Source: Gemmataceae bacterium (GTDB lineage: Bacteria > Planctomycetota > Planctomycetia > Gemmatales > Gemmataceae). From it: DNA of 13,913 bases. The DNA is taken from NCBI GenBank assembly GCA_947474875.1, contig CANJKY010000017.1:1-13913 (forward strand), written 5' to 3'. A model generated the notes under the pieces. The model had not been told where the DNA came from. It searched no databases and saw nothing but the letters and a program-made list of their open reading frames with translations. Below, piece after piece: positions 1 through 6,547 of the stretch. The position numbers and the translations under genes were made by a program. The number at the start of each line of letters is the position of its first letter. Positions within the stretch are counted from its first letter, which is position 1.

Positions 1-42
1 CGAAGGCGGGGTCCGGCCGGGCGGGTGGTGCGGGTGGTGCGG

Positions 43-1578
43 TCAGACGGACTGGGCGCCTACAGCGGCGGGGCGGAGCGGCGGAGCAGGGGCCGGGAGC
101 GGGACCGGGGCCGGGGCGGCCGATGACACGTACGACAGGGTGGCCAGGTGGGCCAACTGCTCTGCCTTGCGGGCGAGGGCGGACACCTCGGCCAACTTCT
201 CCCCGATGCTGTCCGCCCCGCGGTCGCCGAACACCGTCAGCCGGCCGATCACCTGCCCGTGCCCGACCAGCGGCAGGTCCACCCGCCAGCCGGCCAGTTG
301 GTCCGGGTCGTGCCCCCGCTTCTCCCACCGCCGGTGATACCCCTCGTGCCAGAGCGGGGCGTTCACGTCCAGGTGGACGGCGGTCAGGGCCAGGTCAACC
401 GCCCGGCCGGTAATCTCCCGCCACACCTGCTCCCACTCGGCCGTGCCCTGCAGCCGCACCTCCATCTCCATCTCAGCCGGGCGGGTGACGGTGGCGGACA
501 GGGCGGACACCGTCCGGGTGGCGATCAGCCGCGCCTCGGCCACCCCGAACAGCCGGCCGACCAGCAGCAGCACCACCACCGAGGCGGCCGTCAGGACGGC
601 GATCAGGTCGTTCTCGTAGTACGCCCCGGCCACCGCCCCGGCGGCGGCCACCAGCGCCAGCCCGCCGACCAGCAGCAGCGATCGGCTGACCGACCACCCC
701 CGCTTCTGGAGCAAGTGGTGCAGGTGCCCGCGGTCGGCCACCGCCAGCCCGCGGCCGGTCAACTTGCGACGAATGATGGCCGCCCCGGTGTCCAGGAACG
801 GGAGCACCAGCAGGGACACCGGGCCGAGGATGGCGACGGCCGCCGCCGCCTTCTTGAGCGCGCACTGCACCGACAGGGCGGCCACCACCAGCCCGATGAG
901 CATGCTGCCGGCGTCCCCCAGGTACACCCGCGCCGGCGGCAGGTTGAACCACAGGAAGGCGGCCAGTCCGGCGGCCAGAGCGAACGCCACCAGGGCGGCG
1001 AACCCGTGCCCGCCGGCCACCGCCATCAGCCCCAGGCTGGCGCAGATGACCAGCCCGAGGGTGCCGAGCATGCCGTCCATGCCGTCGATCAGGTTGAGCG
1101 CGTTCACCGCCGCCAGGAACCACAGCACCGTCACCGGCACGGCGAACACCCCGAACTCGAGCGACATGCCGAACACGCTCACCCGCTCGATCACGAACCC
1201 GCCGCCGACCACCGCTAACAGGACGGCCGCCAGTTGCCCGGCCAACTTGAACCGGGCGCGGAGGGTCTTCAGGTCGTCGTACACGCCGACCAGCACGATC
1301 AGCCCGGCGGCCGCCAACAGCCACACCGCCCGGCCGGCCGATTCGGCCAGGGCCGTCGCCACCGCCGGGTCGAAGAGCGCCGCGACCAGAAGTGTGAGAA
1401 CGGTGCTGACGAACAGGGTGACCCCGCCGACCACCGCCACCGGCCGGTCGTGGATCTTCCGCCGGCCGTCCGGCCGGTCGAACAGGCCGACCGCCCCGGC
1501 CAAGTGCCGAGCGAGGAGCGTCAGCACGAACCCGAACACCAGCCCCAACCCGACCACCCGAACCACGGAGTCCGTCAC
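43..1578 (-). CDS. MraY/WecA-family polyprenyl-phosphate sugar-1-phosphate transferase with extra C-terminal domain
   Basis: Polytopic membrane enzyme of the family that moves an amino-sugar 1-phosphate from a UDP-sugar to undecaprenyl phosphate, the first lipid-linked step of a cell-surface glycan. About ten hydrophobic segments fill residues 1-345. Family motifs are in order: a DD pair at 101-102 (VYDDLKTL), NALNLIDGMDG at 159-169, VYLGDAGS at 218-225 and the histidine cluster DRGHLHHLL at 282-290. This fits WecA/TagO-type enzymes better than strict MraY. WecA-type proteins usually end near 350-380 residues, but this one has 511. Residues about 350-480 form a soluble domain I do not recognise, followed by a Pro/Ala-rich tail. 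The start is GTG, preceded by TGAGGT eight bases upstream. The sugar substrate cannot be read from sequence. It is codirectional with the phosphorylase gene 172 bases upstream and probably separately expressed. Confidence 0.9.
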   Translation of the reverse strand: MTDSVVRVVGLGLVFGFVLTLLARHLAGAVGLFDRPDGRRKIHDRPVAVVGGVTLFVSTVLTLLVAALFDPAVATALAESAGRAVWLLAAAGLIVLVGVYDDLKTLRARFKLAGQLAAVLLAVVGGGFVIERVSVFGMSLEFGVFAVPVTVLWFLAAVNALNLIDGMDGMLGTLGLVICASLGLMAVAGGHGFAALVAFALAAGLAAFLWFNLPPARVYLGDAGSMLIGLVVAALSVQCALKKAAAAVAILGPVSLLVLPFLDTGAAIIRRKLTGRGLAVADRGHLHHLLQKRGWSVSRSLLLVGGLALVAAAGAVAGAYYENDLIAVLTAASVVVLLLVGRLFGVAEARLIATRTVSALSATVTRPAEMEMEVRLQGTAEWEQVWREITGRAVDLALTAVHLDVNAPLWHEGYHRRWEKRGHDPDQLAGWRVDLPLVGHGQVIGRLTVFGDRGADSIGEKLAEVSALARKAEQLAHLATLSYVSSAAPAPVPLPAPAPPLRPAAVGAQSV

Positions 1579-1666
1579 GGTGCGTACCTCAGGCTCAATG
1601 AACCAAGCAATGCGACCGTCGGGAGAATGAGGGGGTAGAGGATTAGACTAGCCGAGAGGGGTAGAG

Positions 1667-1689
1667 TTTCGCATTCGGAAAATGCGAAA
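1667..1689. repeat. 9-bp perfect hairpin between the phosphorylase and glycosyltransferase genes
   Basis: TTTCGCATT and AATGCGAAA form a perfect 9-bp stem around the five-base loop CGGAA. It lies about 60 bases past the stop codon of the phosphorylase gene on the minus strand and about 90 bases before the glycosyltransferase start. No clear T-run follows the stem on the minus strand, so calling it an intrinsic terminator would be inference. The rest of 1579-1750 holds no gene, and I could not fix a convincing promoter in it. Confidence 0.4.
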
Positions 1690-1750
1690 AGTCAGCGTAG
1701 ATTACCCAGTCGATCGGGCGAGCATGCCTCGGACAGAGAACCAACACCGG

Positions 1751-2497
1751 TCAGATTCGCAGCAATTGACCGATCACCTGCCCCAGCCGGGCGACCGCCG
1801 TTCGGGCCGTTTCTTCCACCTCTCGGTGCGACAGCGGACCGCTTCCCAACCCGGCGGCCTTGTTGGTGATGCACGACACCCCGGCCACCTCCAGCCCGAG
1901 TTCGGCCGCCGCCTCCGCCTCCAACGCAGTGGACATGCCGACCGCGTCCGCCCCCATCACCCGAAGGGCGCGAATCTCGGCTGGCGTCTCGTAACACGGA
2001 CCGGTGAGCGCGGCGTACACGCCGGACGGCAGTTCCGGGGCGAGGAGGGAATACGGATTTGTTAGCCGCGAGCCGGCGGCGAGCGCGGCCAGTGACCCCG
2101 CATCCAACAGCTTCAGGTGCCCGCGGATTGCCATCAGGCCGCCGGGGTTCAGGTCGTTCCGGATGCCGCCGGCGGCGTTCGTCAGGATCACCCGCGACAC
2201 TCCCAATTCGGCCACCACCCGCACCAGCCGCGTCACCCGCTCCCACGGGTGGCCCTCATAGAAGTGGACACGACCGAACCCGACCGCCACCGGCACCCCG
2301 GCCCAGTGCCCGACGGCCAGTTCGCCGCGGTGCCCAGCCACACCGGGCGGGGCCATACCGGGGATGTCGGCGTAGGAGATGGTAGCGGCGGGGGTGAAGG
2401 CGGGGGACGCAGCGGCGGCCAGCCCGGAGCCGAACACCACCGCCGCTTGCGGACGAACAGCATCGGCGGCCGAGCGGAACCGATCGAACGCGGTCAT
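1751..2497 (-). CDS. purine-nucleoside phosphorylase (trimeric PNP-I family)
   Basis: Cytoplasmic salvage enzyme that splits purine nucleosides with phosphate into free base and pentose 1-phosphate. The 248 residues carry the family signatures in order: phosphate loop VVFGSGLA at 20-27, GHRG at 55-58, the GRVHFYEGH block at 75-83, NAAGG at 107-111, GPCYETPAEIR at 166-176, GADAVGMST at 182-190 and the base-binding TNKAAG at 211-216. It is somewhat shorter than the usual 265-290 residues. The shortening falls around 130-155, where the usual G-x-x-RF-x-DM segment is not recognisable. The minus-strand codons there include CTA, ACA and AAT, which are unusual for this gene. No Shine-Dalgarno sequence is visible before the ATG. 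The closely related methylthioadenosine phosphorylases are the main alternative, but GPCYETPAEIR favours PNP. Confidence 0.9.
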   Translation of the reverse strand: MTAFDRFRSAADAVRPQAAVVFGSGLAAAASPAFTPAATISYADIPGMAPPGVAGHRGELAVGHWAGVPVAVGFGRVHFYEGHPWERVTRLVRVVAELGVSRVILTNAAGGIRNDLNPGGLMAIRGHLKLLDAGSLAALAAGSRLTNPYSLLAPELPSGVYAALTGPCYETPAEIRALRVMGADAVGMSTALEAEAAAELGLEVAGVSCITNKAAGLGSGPLSHREVEETARTAVARLGQVIGQLLRI

Positions 2498-2554
2498 GCC
2501 GGCATGGTATGGGGAGTACTACCGCAGGGGGGCGTCACTTCTTCCGCGGGAGGC

Positions 2555-2624
2555 ATTTGGTTAGCCGCGACCCAACGGGGAGCGCGCTAAGACGCGCTCC
2601 CCGTTGGGTCGCGGCTAACCAAAT
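2555..2624. terminator. 32-bp perfect inverted repeat just after leuA
   Basis: The arms at 2555-2586 and 2593-2624 are exact reverse complements over 32 bases, with the six-base loop CTAAGA. The outer part reads ATTTGGTTAGCCGCGACCC, the inner part ACGGGGAGCGCG. On the minus strand it begins five bases past the leuA stop codon, a natural place for a transcription end or 3'-end protection of the leuA message. There is no T-run, so the terminator role is inferred from position and stem strength. The stem base GCCGCGACC recurs in the hairpin at 8585-8627. Confidence 0.7.
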
Positions 2625-2628
2625 CTGG

Positions 2629-4227
2629 TCACGCCACCGGCACCACGTTGGTGGGCACGTGGTCGGTCGGCTTGAGGCGGTCGCGCTGCCGCTGCTGGAG
2701 CACCCGGTTGATGACTTCCAGGTACGCCAGCGCGCTCGCCTCGATCACGTCCAGGCTGGTCGCCCGCCCGCTCGTCCGCCGCCCGCCGTGTTCGATCTCC
2801 ACGTGCGCCTCGCCCAGCGCGTCGATGTCCTGTGTCACCGCCCGCACCCGGTAGTCCACCACCTTCGCCTCCACGCCGGTGACGCGGCTGATCGCCTTGA
2901 ACAGCGCGTCGATCGGCCCGTTCCCCGGCGCCGCATCACGCCGCACCCGGCCGGGCGGGTCGTCCCGGTGCTTCAAACTGACCGCCGCGCTCGTCTGCGA
3001 GCCGGTGCCGGCGGTGCTGGTGAACCCGGCCAGCGTCCACACATAACGGTTCCCCTCGGCGGCGTGCAGTTCGCCCTCGATGAGCGTCTCGATGTCCGCG
3101 TCGAACACCTCCTTCTTGGCGTCGGCCAGCTTCTTGAAGGCGTCGAACACGCGGTTCAACTGCTCGTCAGTGAGCGTGTACCCCATGCTCGCCACCCGGT
3201 CCCGCAGGGCGGCCCGCCCGCTGTGCTTGCCCAGCACCAGTTCCGTCTTCTGGATGCCCACGTCGTCCGGCCGCATGATCTCGTAAGTGTTGGCGTTCTT
3301 CAGCATGCCGTCCTGGTGGATGCCGGCCTCGTGGGCGAACGCGTTCCGCCCGACGATCGCCTTGTTCCGCTGCACCTGCATGCCGGTCAGCGCGGTCAGC
3401 TTGCGGCTGGTCGGGCAGAGCAGTTGGGTGTTGATGCCGGTGGTCAGCCCGTAGTGGTCGTTGCGGGTCCGCATCGCCATCACGACCTCTTCCAGCGCCG
3501 TGTTCCCGGCCCGCTCGCCGATGCCGTTGATGGTGCATTCCACCTGCCGGGCGCCCTCCTTGAGCGCCGCCAGGCTGTTCGCCACCGCCAGCCCCAGGTC
3601 GTTGTGGCAATGCACACTGAGCACGCACTTGTCGATGCCGCGAACCGTCTTCTTCAGATGGCGGATGATCTCGGCGTAGTGTTCCGGCACGGCGTACCCG
3701 ACGGTGTCCGGGATGTTCAGGGTGGTCGCCCCGGCCTCGACCGCCCGCTCCACCACTTCGGCCAGGAAGTCGAGTTCGGTGCGGCTGGCGTCTTCCGGGC
3801 TGAACTCCACGTCGGCGACGTGATCGCGTGCCCGCTTCACCCCCTCCACCGTGCGCTTGATGATCTCCTCCCGGCCCATCTTTAGCTTGAACTCGCGGTG
3901 AATCGCACTCGTCGCCAGGAACACGTGGATGCGCGGGTTGGGCGACGGCTTCACCGCCTCCGCCGCCCTGTCGATGTCCGCCGCGTTGCACCGGGCCAGC
4001 CCGGCGATGACCGGCCCGTGGATCTGCCGGGCGATCTCCCGCACGCTCTCGAAGTCGCCGGGCGAGGCGATCGGGAACCCGGCCTCGATCACGTCCACCC
4101 CCAGGTTCTTGAGCTGGTGCGCCATCTCCAGTTTTTCCTGGAGGTTCATGCTGCACCCGGGGCTTTGCTCCCCGTCGCGGAGGGTGGTGTCGAACACGAT
4201 CACGCGGGTCGGGTCGGTCGGCGGCAT
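2629..4227 (-). CDS. leuA: 2-isopropylmalate synthase
   Basis: Catalyses the first committed step of leucine synthesis: acetyl-CoA plus 2-oxoisovalerate gives 2-isopropylmalate. The 532 residues show a full TIM-barrel catalytic domain with DTTLRDGEQSPG at 13-24, metal ligands D13, H206 and H208 (VHCHNDLGLAVAN), TINGIGERAGNT at 232-243 with N242, and AHEAGIHQDG at 298-307. A C-terminal domain (about 400-515) corresponds to the leucine-sensing regulatory region of the family, including GNGPIDALF at 435-443. An in-frame ATG exists 12 codons upstream at 4263. I chose 4227 because GAGAGAAAG precedes it at normal spacing, the protein then starts at the conserved core, and the longer form would begin at the edge of the attenuator hairpin. 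Expression is predicted to be controlled by leucine attenuation through the leader at 4263-4456. No leuB, leuC or leuD is adjacent. Confidence 0.96.
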   Translation of the reverse strand: MPPTDPTRVIVFDTTLRDGEQSPGCSMNLQEKLEMAHQLKNLGVDVIEAGFPIASPGDFESVREIARQIHGPVIAGLARCNAADIDRAAEAVKPSPNPRIHVFLATSAIHREFKLKMGREEIIKRTVEGVKRARDHVADVEFSPEDASRTELDFLAEVVERAVEAGATTLNIPDTVGYAVPEHYAEIIRHLKKTVRGIDKCVLSVHCHNDLGLAVANSLAALKEGARQVECTINGIGERAGNTALEEVVMAMRTRNDHYGLTTGINTQLLCPTSRKLTALTGMQVQRNKAIVGRNAFAHEAGIHQDGMLKNANTYEIMRPDDVGIQKTELVLGKHSGRAALRDRVASMGYTLTDEQLNRVFDAFKKLADAKKEVFDADIETLIEGELHAAEGNRYVWTLAGFTSTAGTGSQTSAAVSLKHRDDPPGRVRRDAAPGNGPIDALFKAISRVTGVEAKVVDYRVRAVTQDIDALGEAHVEIEHGGRRTSGRATSLDVIEASALAYLEVINRVLQQRQRDRLKPTDHVPTNVVPVA

Positions 4228-4262
4228 GGCGGTCTTTCTCTCGTAACACCGGTGGAAACGCA

Positions 4263-4298
4263 AACGGCCCCGGAACTGCGGTCAGTTCCGGGGCCGTT
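4263..4298 (-). terminator. leucine attenuator terminator hairpin upstream of leuA
   Basis: A perfect 16-bp stem with a four-base loop: ACGGCCCCGGAACTG (15 of the 16 bp) pairs with CAGTTCCGGGGCCGT, in the same form on both strands. On the minus strand it is followed by the moderately T-rich TTTGCGTTT, as expected for an intrinsic terminator. It lies between the leader-peptide stop codon and the leuA start, 35 bases before the latter. Its 5' arm contains CCGGAACT, which can instead pair with AGTTCCGG in the leader (plus-strand 4340-4347). That gives a mutually exclusive antiterminator. Confidence 0.85.
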
Positions 4299-4323
4299 GT
4301 GCTCGGGGTGGCGGCGGCGGCCG

Positions 4324-4404
4324 CTACTCGGCGTGGACTCCGGAACTCGCTCGGGCAAGCCCGAGAAGTCGAATCAGGTCCGCGAGTAGCAGGCGCGTCG
4401 GCAC
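4324..4404 (-). CDS. leucine-rich leader peptide of leuA (attenuator peptide)
   Basis: A 26-codon frame on the minus strand with GTG start and TAG stop. Its first 16 residues read MPTRLLLADLIRLLGL, with seven leucines in that stretch. Leucine codons include CTA and two CTT, which are uncommon in the neighbouring genes, so the peptide should be sensitive to charged leucine tRNA. An in-frame TGA lies six codons upstream, so the GTG is effectively the only start. GAGAGG sits 11 bases before it. The stop lies 26 bases before the terminator stem. The leucine codons CTT CTC GGG CTT overlap a small hairpin (plus-strand 4350-4365, CTCGGG/CCCGAG), and the codons just after contain the antiterminator strand AGTTCCGG. 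The layout matches classical amino-acid operon leader peptides. No start has been tested. Confidence 0.85.
   Translation of the reverse strand: MPTRLLLADLIRLLGLARASSGVHAE
4340..4365 (-). promoter_or_regulatory. pause hairpin and antiterminator strand of the leuA attenuator
   Basis: Within the leader-peptide frame, CTCGGG and CCCGAG (plus-strand 4350-4365) can form a hairpin with loop CTTG (minus strand). Immediately downstream on the minus strand, AGTTCCGG (4340-4347) is fully complementary to CCGGAACT in the 5' arm of the terminator (4284-4291). Expected logic: a ribosome stalled at the leucine codons opens the first hairpin and frees AGTTCCGG to block the terminator. A ribosome reaching the stop codon covers that strand and allows termination. 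The pairings are seen in the sequence; the mechanism is inferred by analogy with leu/trp/his leaders. Confidence 0.75.
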
Positions 4405-4427
4405 GATGGTCTGGTCCTCTCACCCCC

Positions 4428-4456
4428 AGCATAATCGCCGACCGCGGTGGAATCAA
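4428..4456 (-). promoter_or_regulatory. sigma70-like promoter of the leuA leader
   Basis: On the minus strand, TTGATT (4451-4456) and TATGCT (4428-4433) are separated by exactly 17 bases, a good match to housekeeping -35 and -10 boxes. Transcription would begin in or near the GGGGGTGAGAGG tract, only about 15-20 bases before the leader-peptide start. The ribosome-binding site would then be at the extreme 5' end of the transcript, as is usual for attenuation leaders. Confidence 0.75.
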
Positions 4457-4620
4457 CCGTTTTGCCGTCCTTCAAGCCACAGCCAGTGGGTCCGGGCAGT
4501 TTGCACCCACCCTTCGGCGGACTCATGCAAATTTCCGGTACGATACTTGGCGATCAACGACTTATGGCGAATTTCGACCTTCTGCAAAGCAGCCACCAAC
4601 GACACGCAATCGGGTTTGAT

Positions 4621-5064
4621 CTACCCGCGCCATGTGGACTCGAACGGTCGGAGCAGTTCCAAGAAAGTGGCCGACCCCTGCTCGGGGCAGGCGAGAACAG
4701 CCGCCACGAATTCGTCCGGCGGCCGGTAGCCGTGATCCTGGATGTAGTGGGTGATCAACTCCGGGGCGACGTACAGTCGATCCGAAGTCGGGACCAACAG
4801 ATTCCCAAGACCCGCCGTCCGCCGACCCGCAGGGCACAAGCTGCAATCGTGCAAGCCCATGAACAAGACCACTACGTGAGCCGTCTCGACGTGTTTTTTG
4901 AGTGCGGCCAAGAACTCGGCCGGCACATCGCCCTGGGTGTATGGATGGCCGGATTCGAGCCAACCAACCGCACGAACACTGTCGCCGTGGGCGAAGTATG
5001 CTTCGGTGCTGAGGTCTGCGATGAACGCCACGTCACTCACCTCCAGAGTGCCGACGCCGATCAT
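4621..5064 (-). CDS. conserved small protein of unknown function (DUF7919-like)
   Basis: 147 residues, soluble, with no signal peptide or membrane segment. The pattern AVGWLESGHPYTQGDVPAEF (32-51) followed by GLHDCSLCP (70-78) recalls a small uncharacterised bacterial family that I remember as DUF7919. This attribution is from memory and should be checked. H40, H72, C74 and C77 could form a metal site, which is inference. Start choice: ATG at 5064 gives a compact protein. A GTG at 5112 would add 16 residues (DPFSRGEES and flanks) and has AAAGGAG five bases upstream, but that extension is encoded inside the inverted repeat 5073-5143, which looks like a dispersed element. The gene is divergent from rpmF and upstream of the leuA leader. 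The stop lies 165 bases before the leuA promoter, and 4457-4620 holds no gene. Confidence 0.7.
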   Translation of the reverse strand: MIGVGTLEVSDVAFIADLSTEAYFAHGDSVRAVGWLESGHPYTQGDVPAEFLAALKKHVETAHVVVLFMGLHDCSLCPAGRRTAGLGNLLVPTSDRLYVAPELITHYIQDHGYRPPDEFVAAVLACPEQGSATFLELLRPFESTWRG

Positions 5065-5072
5065 ACCCGCCG

Positions 5073-5143
5073 CCGACTCTTCGCCGCGACTGAAAGGATC
5101 GGAGCCAGCCACCCCGCTCCTTTCAGTCGCGGCGAAGAGTCGG
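5073..5143. repeat. 26-bp perfect inverted repeat between divergent genes
   Basis: The arms at 5073-5098 and 5118-5143 are exact reverse complements over 26 bases around a 19-base loop. The left arm reads CCGACTCTTCGCCGCGACTG and continues GAAAGGA. It overlaps the possible upstream start (GTG 5112) of the minus-strand gene and ends 14 bases before the rpmF -35 box. It shares the GCCGCGAC core with the hairpins at 2555-2624 and 8585-8627. Since it lies between divergent genes it is unlikely to be a simple terminator for either. A dispersed repeat, or a structured 5' leader of the minus-strand gene, fits better. Confidence 0.7.
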
Positions 5144-5157
5144 GTCGTGCCGATTCC

Positions 5158-5185
5158 TTGACACGCCCCCGCTCGCCCCTAGTAT
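5158..5185 (+). promoter_or_regulatory. promoter of the rpmF-plsX unit
   Basis: A consensus TTGACA (5158-5163) is followed after 16 bases by TAGTAT (5180-5185), with an overlapping TATTAC two bases further as an alternative -10. The predicted transcript would start around 5192, about 40 bases before the rpmF ATG. This is the best -35 match in the window, in keeping with a ribosomal-protein gene. Confidence 0.65.
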
Positions 5186-5229
5186 TACTGTCTTGTTTTC
5201 CGCGTCACCCGCATGAGTCTGAGGCCGTC

Positions 5230-5421
5230 ATGGCTGTTCCGAAGCGCCGAACGTCGAAGTCCCGGAAGGGCACCCGGCGGAGCCACCACTTCGTCACCCC
5301 GAAGGGGGTGCAGTACTGCCCGCAGTGCAACGAGCCGGTGCTGCCGCACCGGGTGTGCGGCCAGTGCGGGCACTACCAGGGCCGCACCGCCATCGCGGTG
5401 GCCGACGCCGAAGGGAAGTAA
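5230..5421 (+). CDS. rpmF: 50S ribosomal protein L32
   Basis: 63-residue basic protein of the large ribosomal subunit. It starts with the family signature MAVPKRRTSKSRKGTRRSHH and has a zinc-ribbon motif CPQC (30-33) plus CGQC (43-46), so it is the zinc-binding C+ form. The ATG at 5230 is chosen because the L32 signature begins there and GAGG lies five bases upstream. The frame stays open further upstream only by chance. The plsX start follows the stop by six bases, the conserved rpmF-plsX pairing that links ribosome and membrane-lipid synthesis in many bacteria. Confidence 0.97.
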   Translation: MAVPKRRTSKSRKGTRRSHHFVTPKGVQYCPQCNEPVLPHRVCGQCGHYQGRTAIAVADAEGK

Positions 5422-5427
5422 CCGCCC

Positions 5428-6444
5428 ATGCGGATCGCGCTCGACGCCTTCGGCGGCGACCACGGCCTGCGGCCGAACGTGGCCGGGGCCGTCCACGCGC
5501 TGGCCGCCGCCCCGGACCTGTCCGTGGTGCTGGTCGGCGACAAAGCCCAGATCGACCCGCTCCTCGCCGCAGCCGGCGAGTACCCGGCCGACCGGCTCGA
5601 AATCCACCACTGCACCGAAGCGGTGGGGATGAACGAGAAGCCGGTGGACGGGCTGCGGAAGAAGCCGGACAACTCGATCAGCCACTGTTGGAAGCTGATG
5701 GCCACCGGCAAGGTGGACGGGTTGGTGAGCGCCGGCAACACCGGGGCCGTCGTCGGCGCCGGGCTGTTCACCCGCAAGTTCCTGAAGGGCATCCGCAAGC
5801 CGGGCATCGCCGCCGTCATGCCTACCGTCAGCGGCAAGTGCGTCATGCTGGACGTGGGGGCGAACGTGTTCCCCAAGCCGTCCCACCTGCTCCAGTACGG
5901 GGTGATGGGGTCGGTGTTCGCCAAGCACATGCTCGGGGTGGACCAGCCCCGCGTCGGGCTGATGAACGTGGGCGAGGAGGAAGGCAAAGGGCACGACCTC
6001 GTCCAGAAGACTTACGACCTGTTCCGTAAAGGCCCGCTGGCCGACCGGTTCATCGGCAACGTGGAAGGCCGCGACGTCCACACGGGGGCGGTGGACGTGA
6101 TCGTGACCGACGGGTTCGTCGGCAACGTGGTACTGAAGTACGCCCAGGGGCAGGTGAAGTTCGTGCTCGGGGCGGTGGCGCAGGAGGTGATCGGCCCACT
6201 GACCACCGAGAAGGCGGCCGCCGCCGACCTGATGAAGAAGCTGGTGGCCAAGTTCCACTACAGCAGCACCGGCGGCGCCCCGCTGCTGGGGGTGGACGGG
6301 TGCTGCATCATCTGCCACGGGTCGTCGGACGACCGGGCCATCGCCAACGCCCTCGGGGTAGCGGCGCAGGAGGCCCGGGTGAAGCTGAACGAGAAGATCG
6401 TCGCCGAACTGGCGACGCTGCCGGCGATGACGGACGACGAGTGA
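5428..6444 (+). CDS. plsX: phosphate acyltransferase PlsX
   Basis: Peripheral membrane enzyme that converts acyl-ACP plus phosphate into acyl phosphate, the donor for PlsY in phospholipid synthesis. The 338 residues match the usual family length. Visible conserved blocks: IALDAFGGDHG at 3-13 (commonly AMGGD-type), GLVSAGNTGA at 98-107, VGLMNVGEEEGKG at 176-188, VTDGFVGNVVLK at 226-237 and, near 282-299, GGAPLLGVDG with a cysteine-containing CCIICHG stretch. The ATG lies six bases after the rpmF stop, and GAAGGGAAG overlapping the end of rpmF can serve as ribosome-binding site, so the pair is very probably cotranscribed. In many genomes fabH and fabD come next. Here a lipoprotein gene intervenes. 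Confidence 0.96.
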   Translation: MRIALDAFGGDHGLRPNVAGAVHALAAAPDLSVVLVGDKAQIDPLLAAAGEYPADRLEIHHCTEAVGMNEKPVDGLRKKPDNSISHCWKLMATGKVDGLVSAGNTGAVVGAGLFTRKFLKGIRKPGIAAVMPTVSGKCVMLDVGANVFPKPSHLLQYGVMGSVFAKHMLGVDQPRVGLMNVGEEEGKGHDLVQKTYDLFRKGPLADRFIGNVEGRDVHTGAVDVIVTDGFVGNVVLKYAQGQVKFVLGAVAQEVIGPLTTEKAAAADLMKKLVAKFHYSSTGGAPLLGVDGCCIICHGSSDDRAIANALGVAAQEARVKLNEKIVAELATLPAMTDDE

Positions 6445-6452
6445 TCTTGTCC

Positions 6453-6474
6453 CCTCTCCCCTGGGAGAGAGGTT
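6453..6474. repeat. small hairpin after plsX
   Basis: CTCTCC and GGAGAG form a six-base stem around CCTG in the pyrimidine/purine-rich stretch CCCCTCTCCCCTGGGAGAG, just after the plsX stop. No T-run follows. This type of C/T-then-G/A palindrome is widely dispersed in bacterial intergenic regions, so a specific function is not claimed. The remainder of 6445-6547 contains only the ribosome-binding site of the next gene. Confidence 0.35.
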
Positions 6475-6547
6475 ACGGGTGAGTTCCCCCGATCAACACA
6501 CAGAAAACTTCTCTGCCCCTCTTCGGTATTGGAAGGGACAACACGCC

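Noticed and set aside
20..42. Short GGTGGTGCGG tandem repeat at the left edge
   Set aside because: Only about two copies and of simple composition. Too little context is visible to interpret it.
2509..3885. A 458-codon open frame on the plus strand opposite leuA
   Set aside because: Shadow of leuA; no domain pattern and no ribosome-binding site, and it runs through the perfect inverted repeat.
4263..4404. T-box or leucine-sensing riboswitch in the leuA leader
   Set aside because: No T-box consensus or specifier structure is seen, whereas a leucine-rich translated frame with overlapping stems explains the region fully.
4447..5229. Upstream in-frame extension of rpmF
   Set aside because: It crosses the promoter, the inverted repeat and the opposite gene. 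L32 begins with MAVPKRRTSKS at 5230, where a ribosome-binding site is present.
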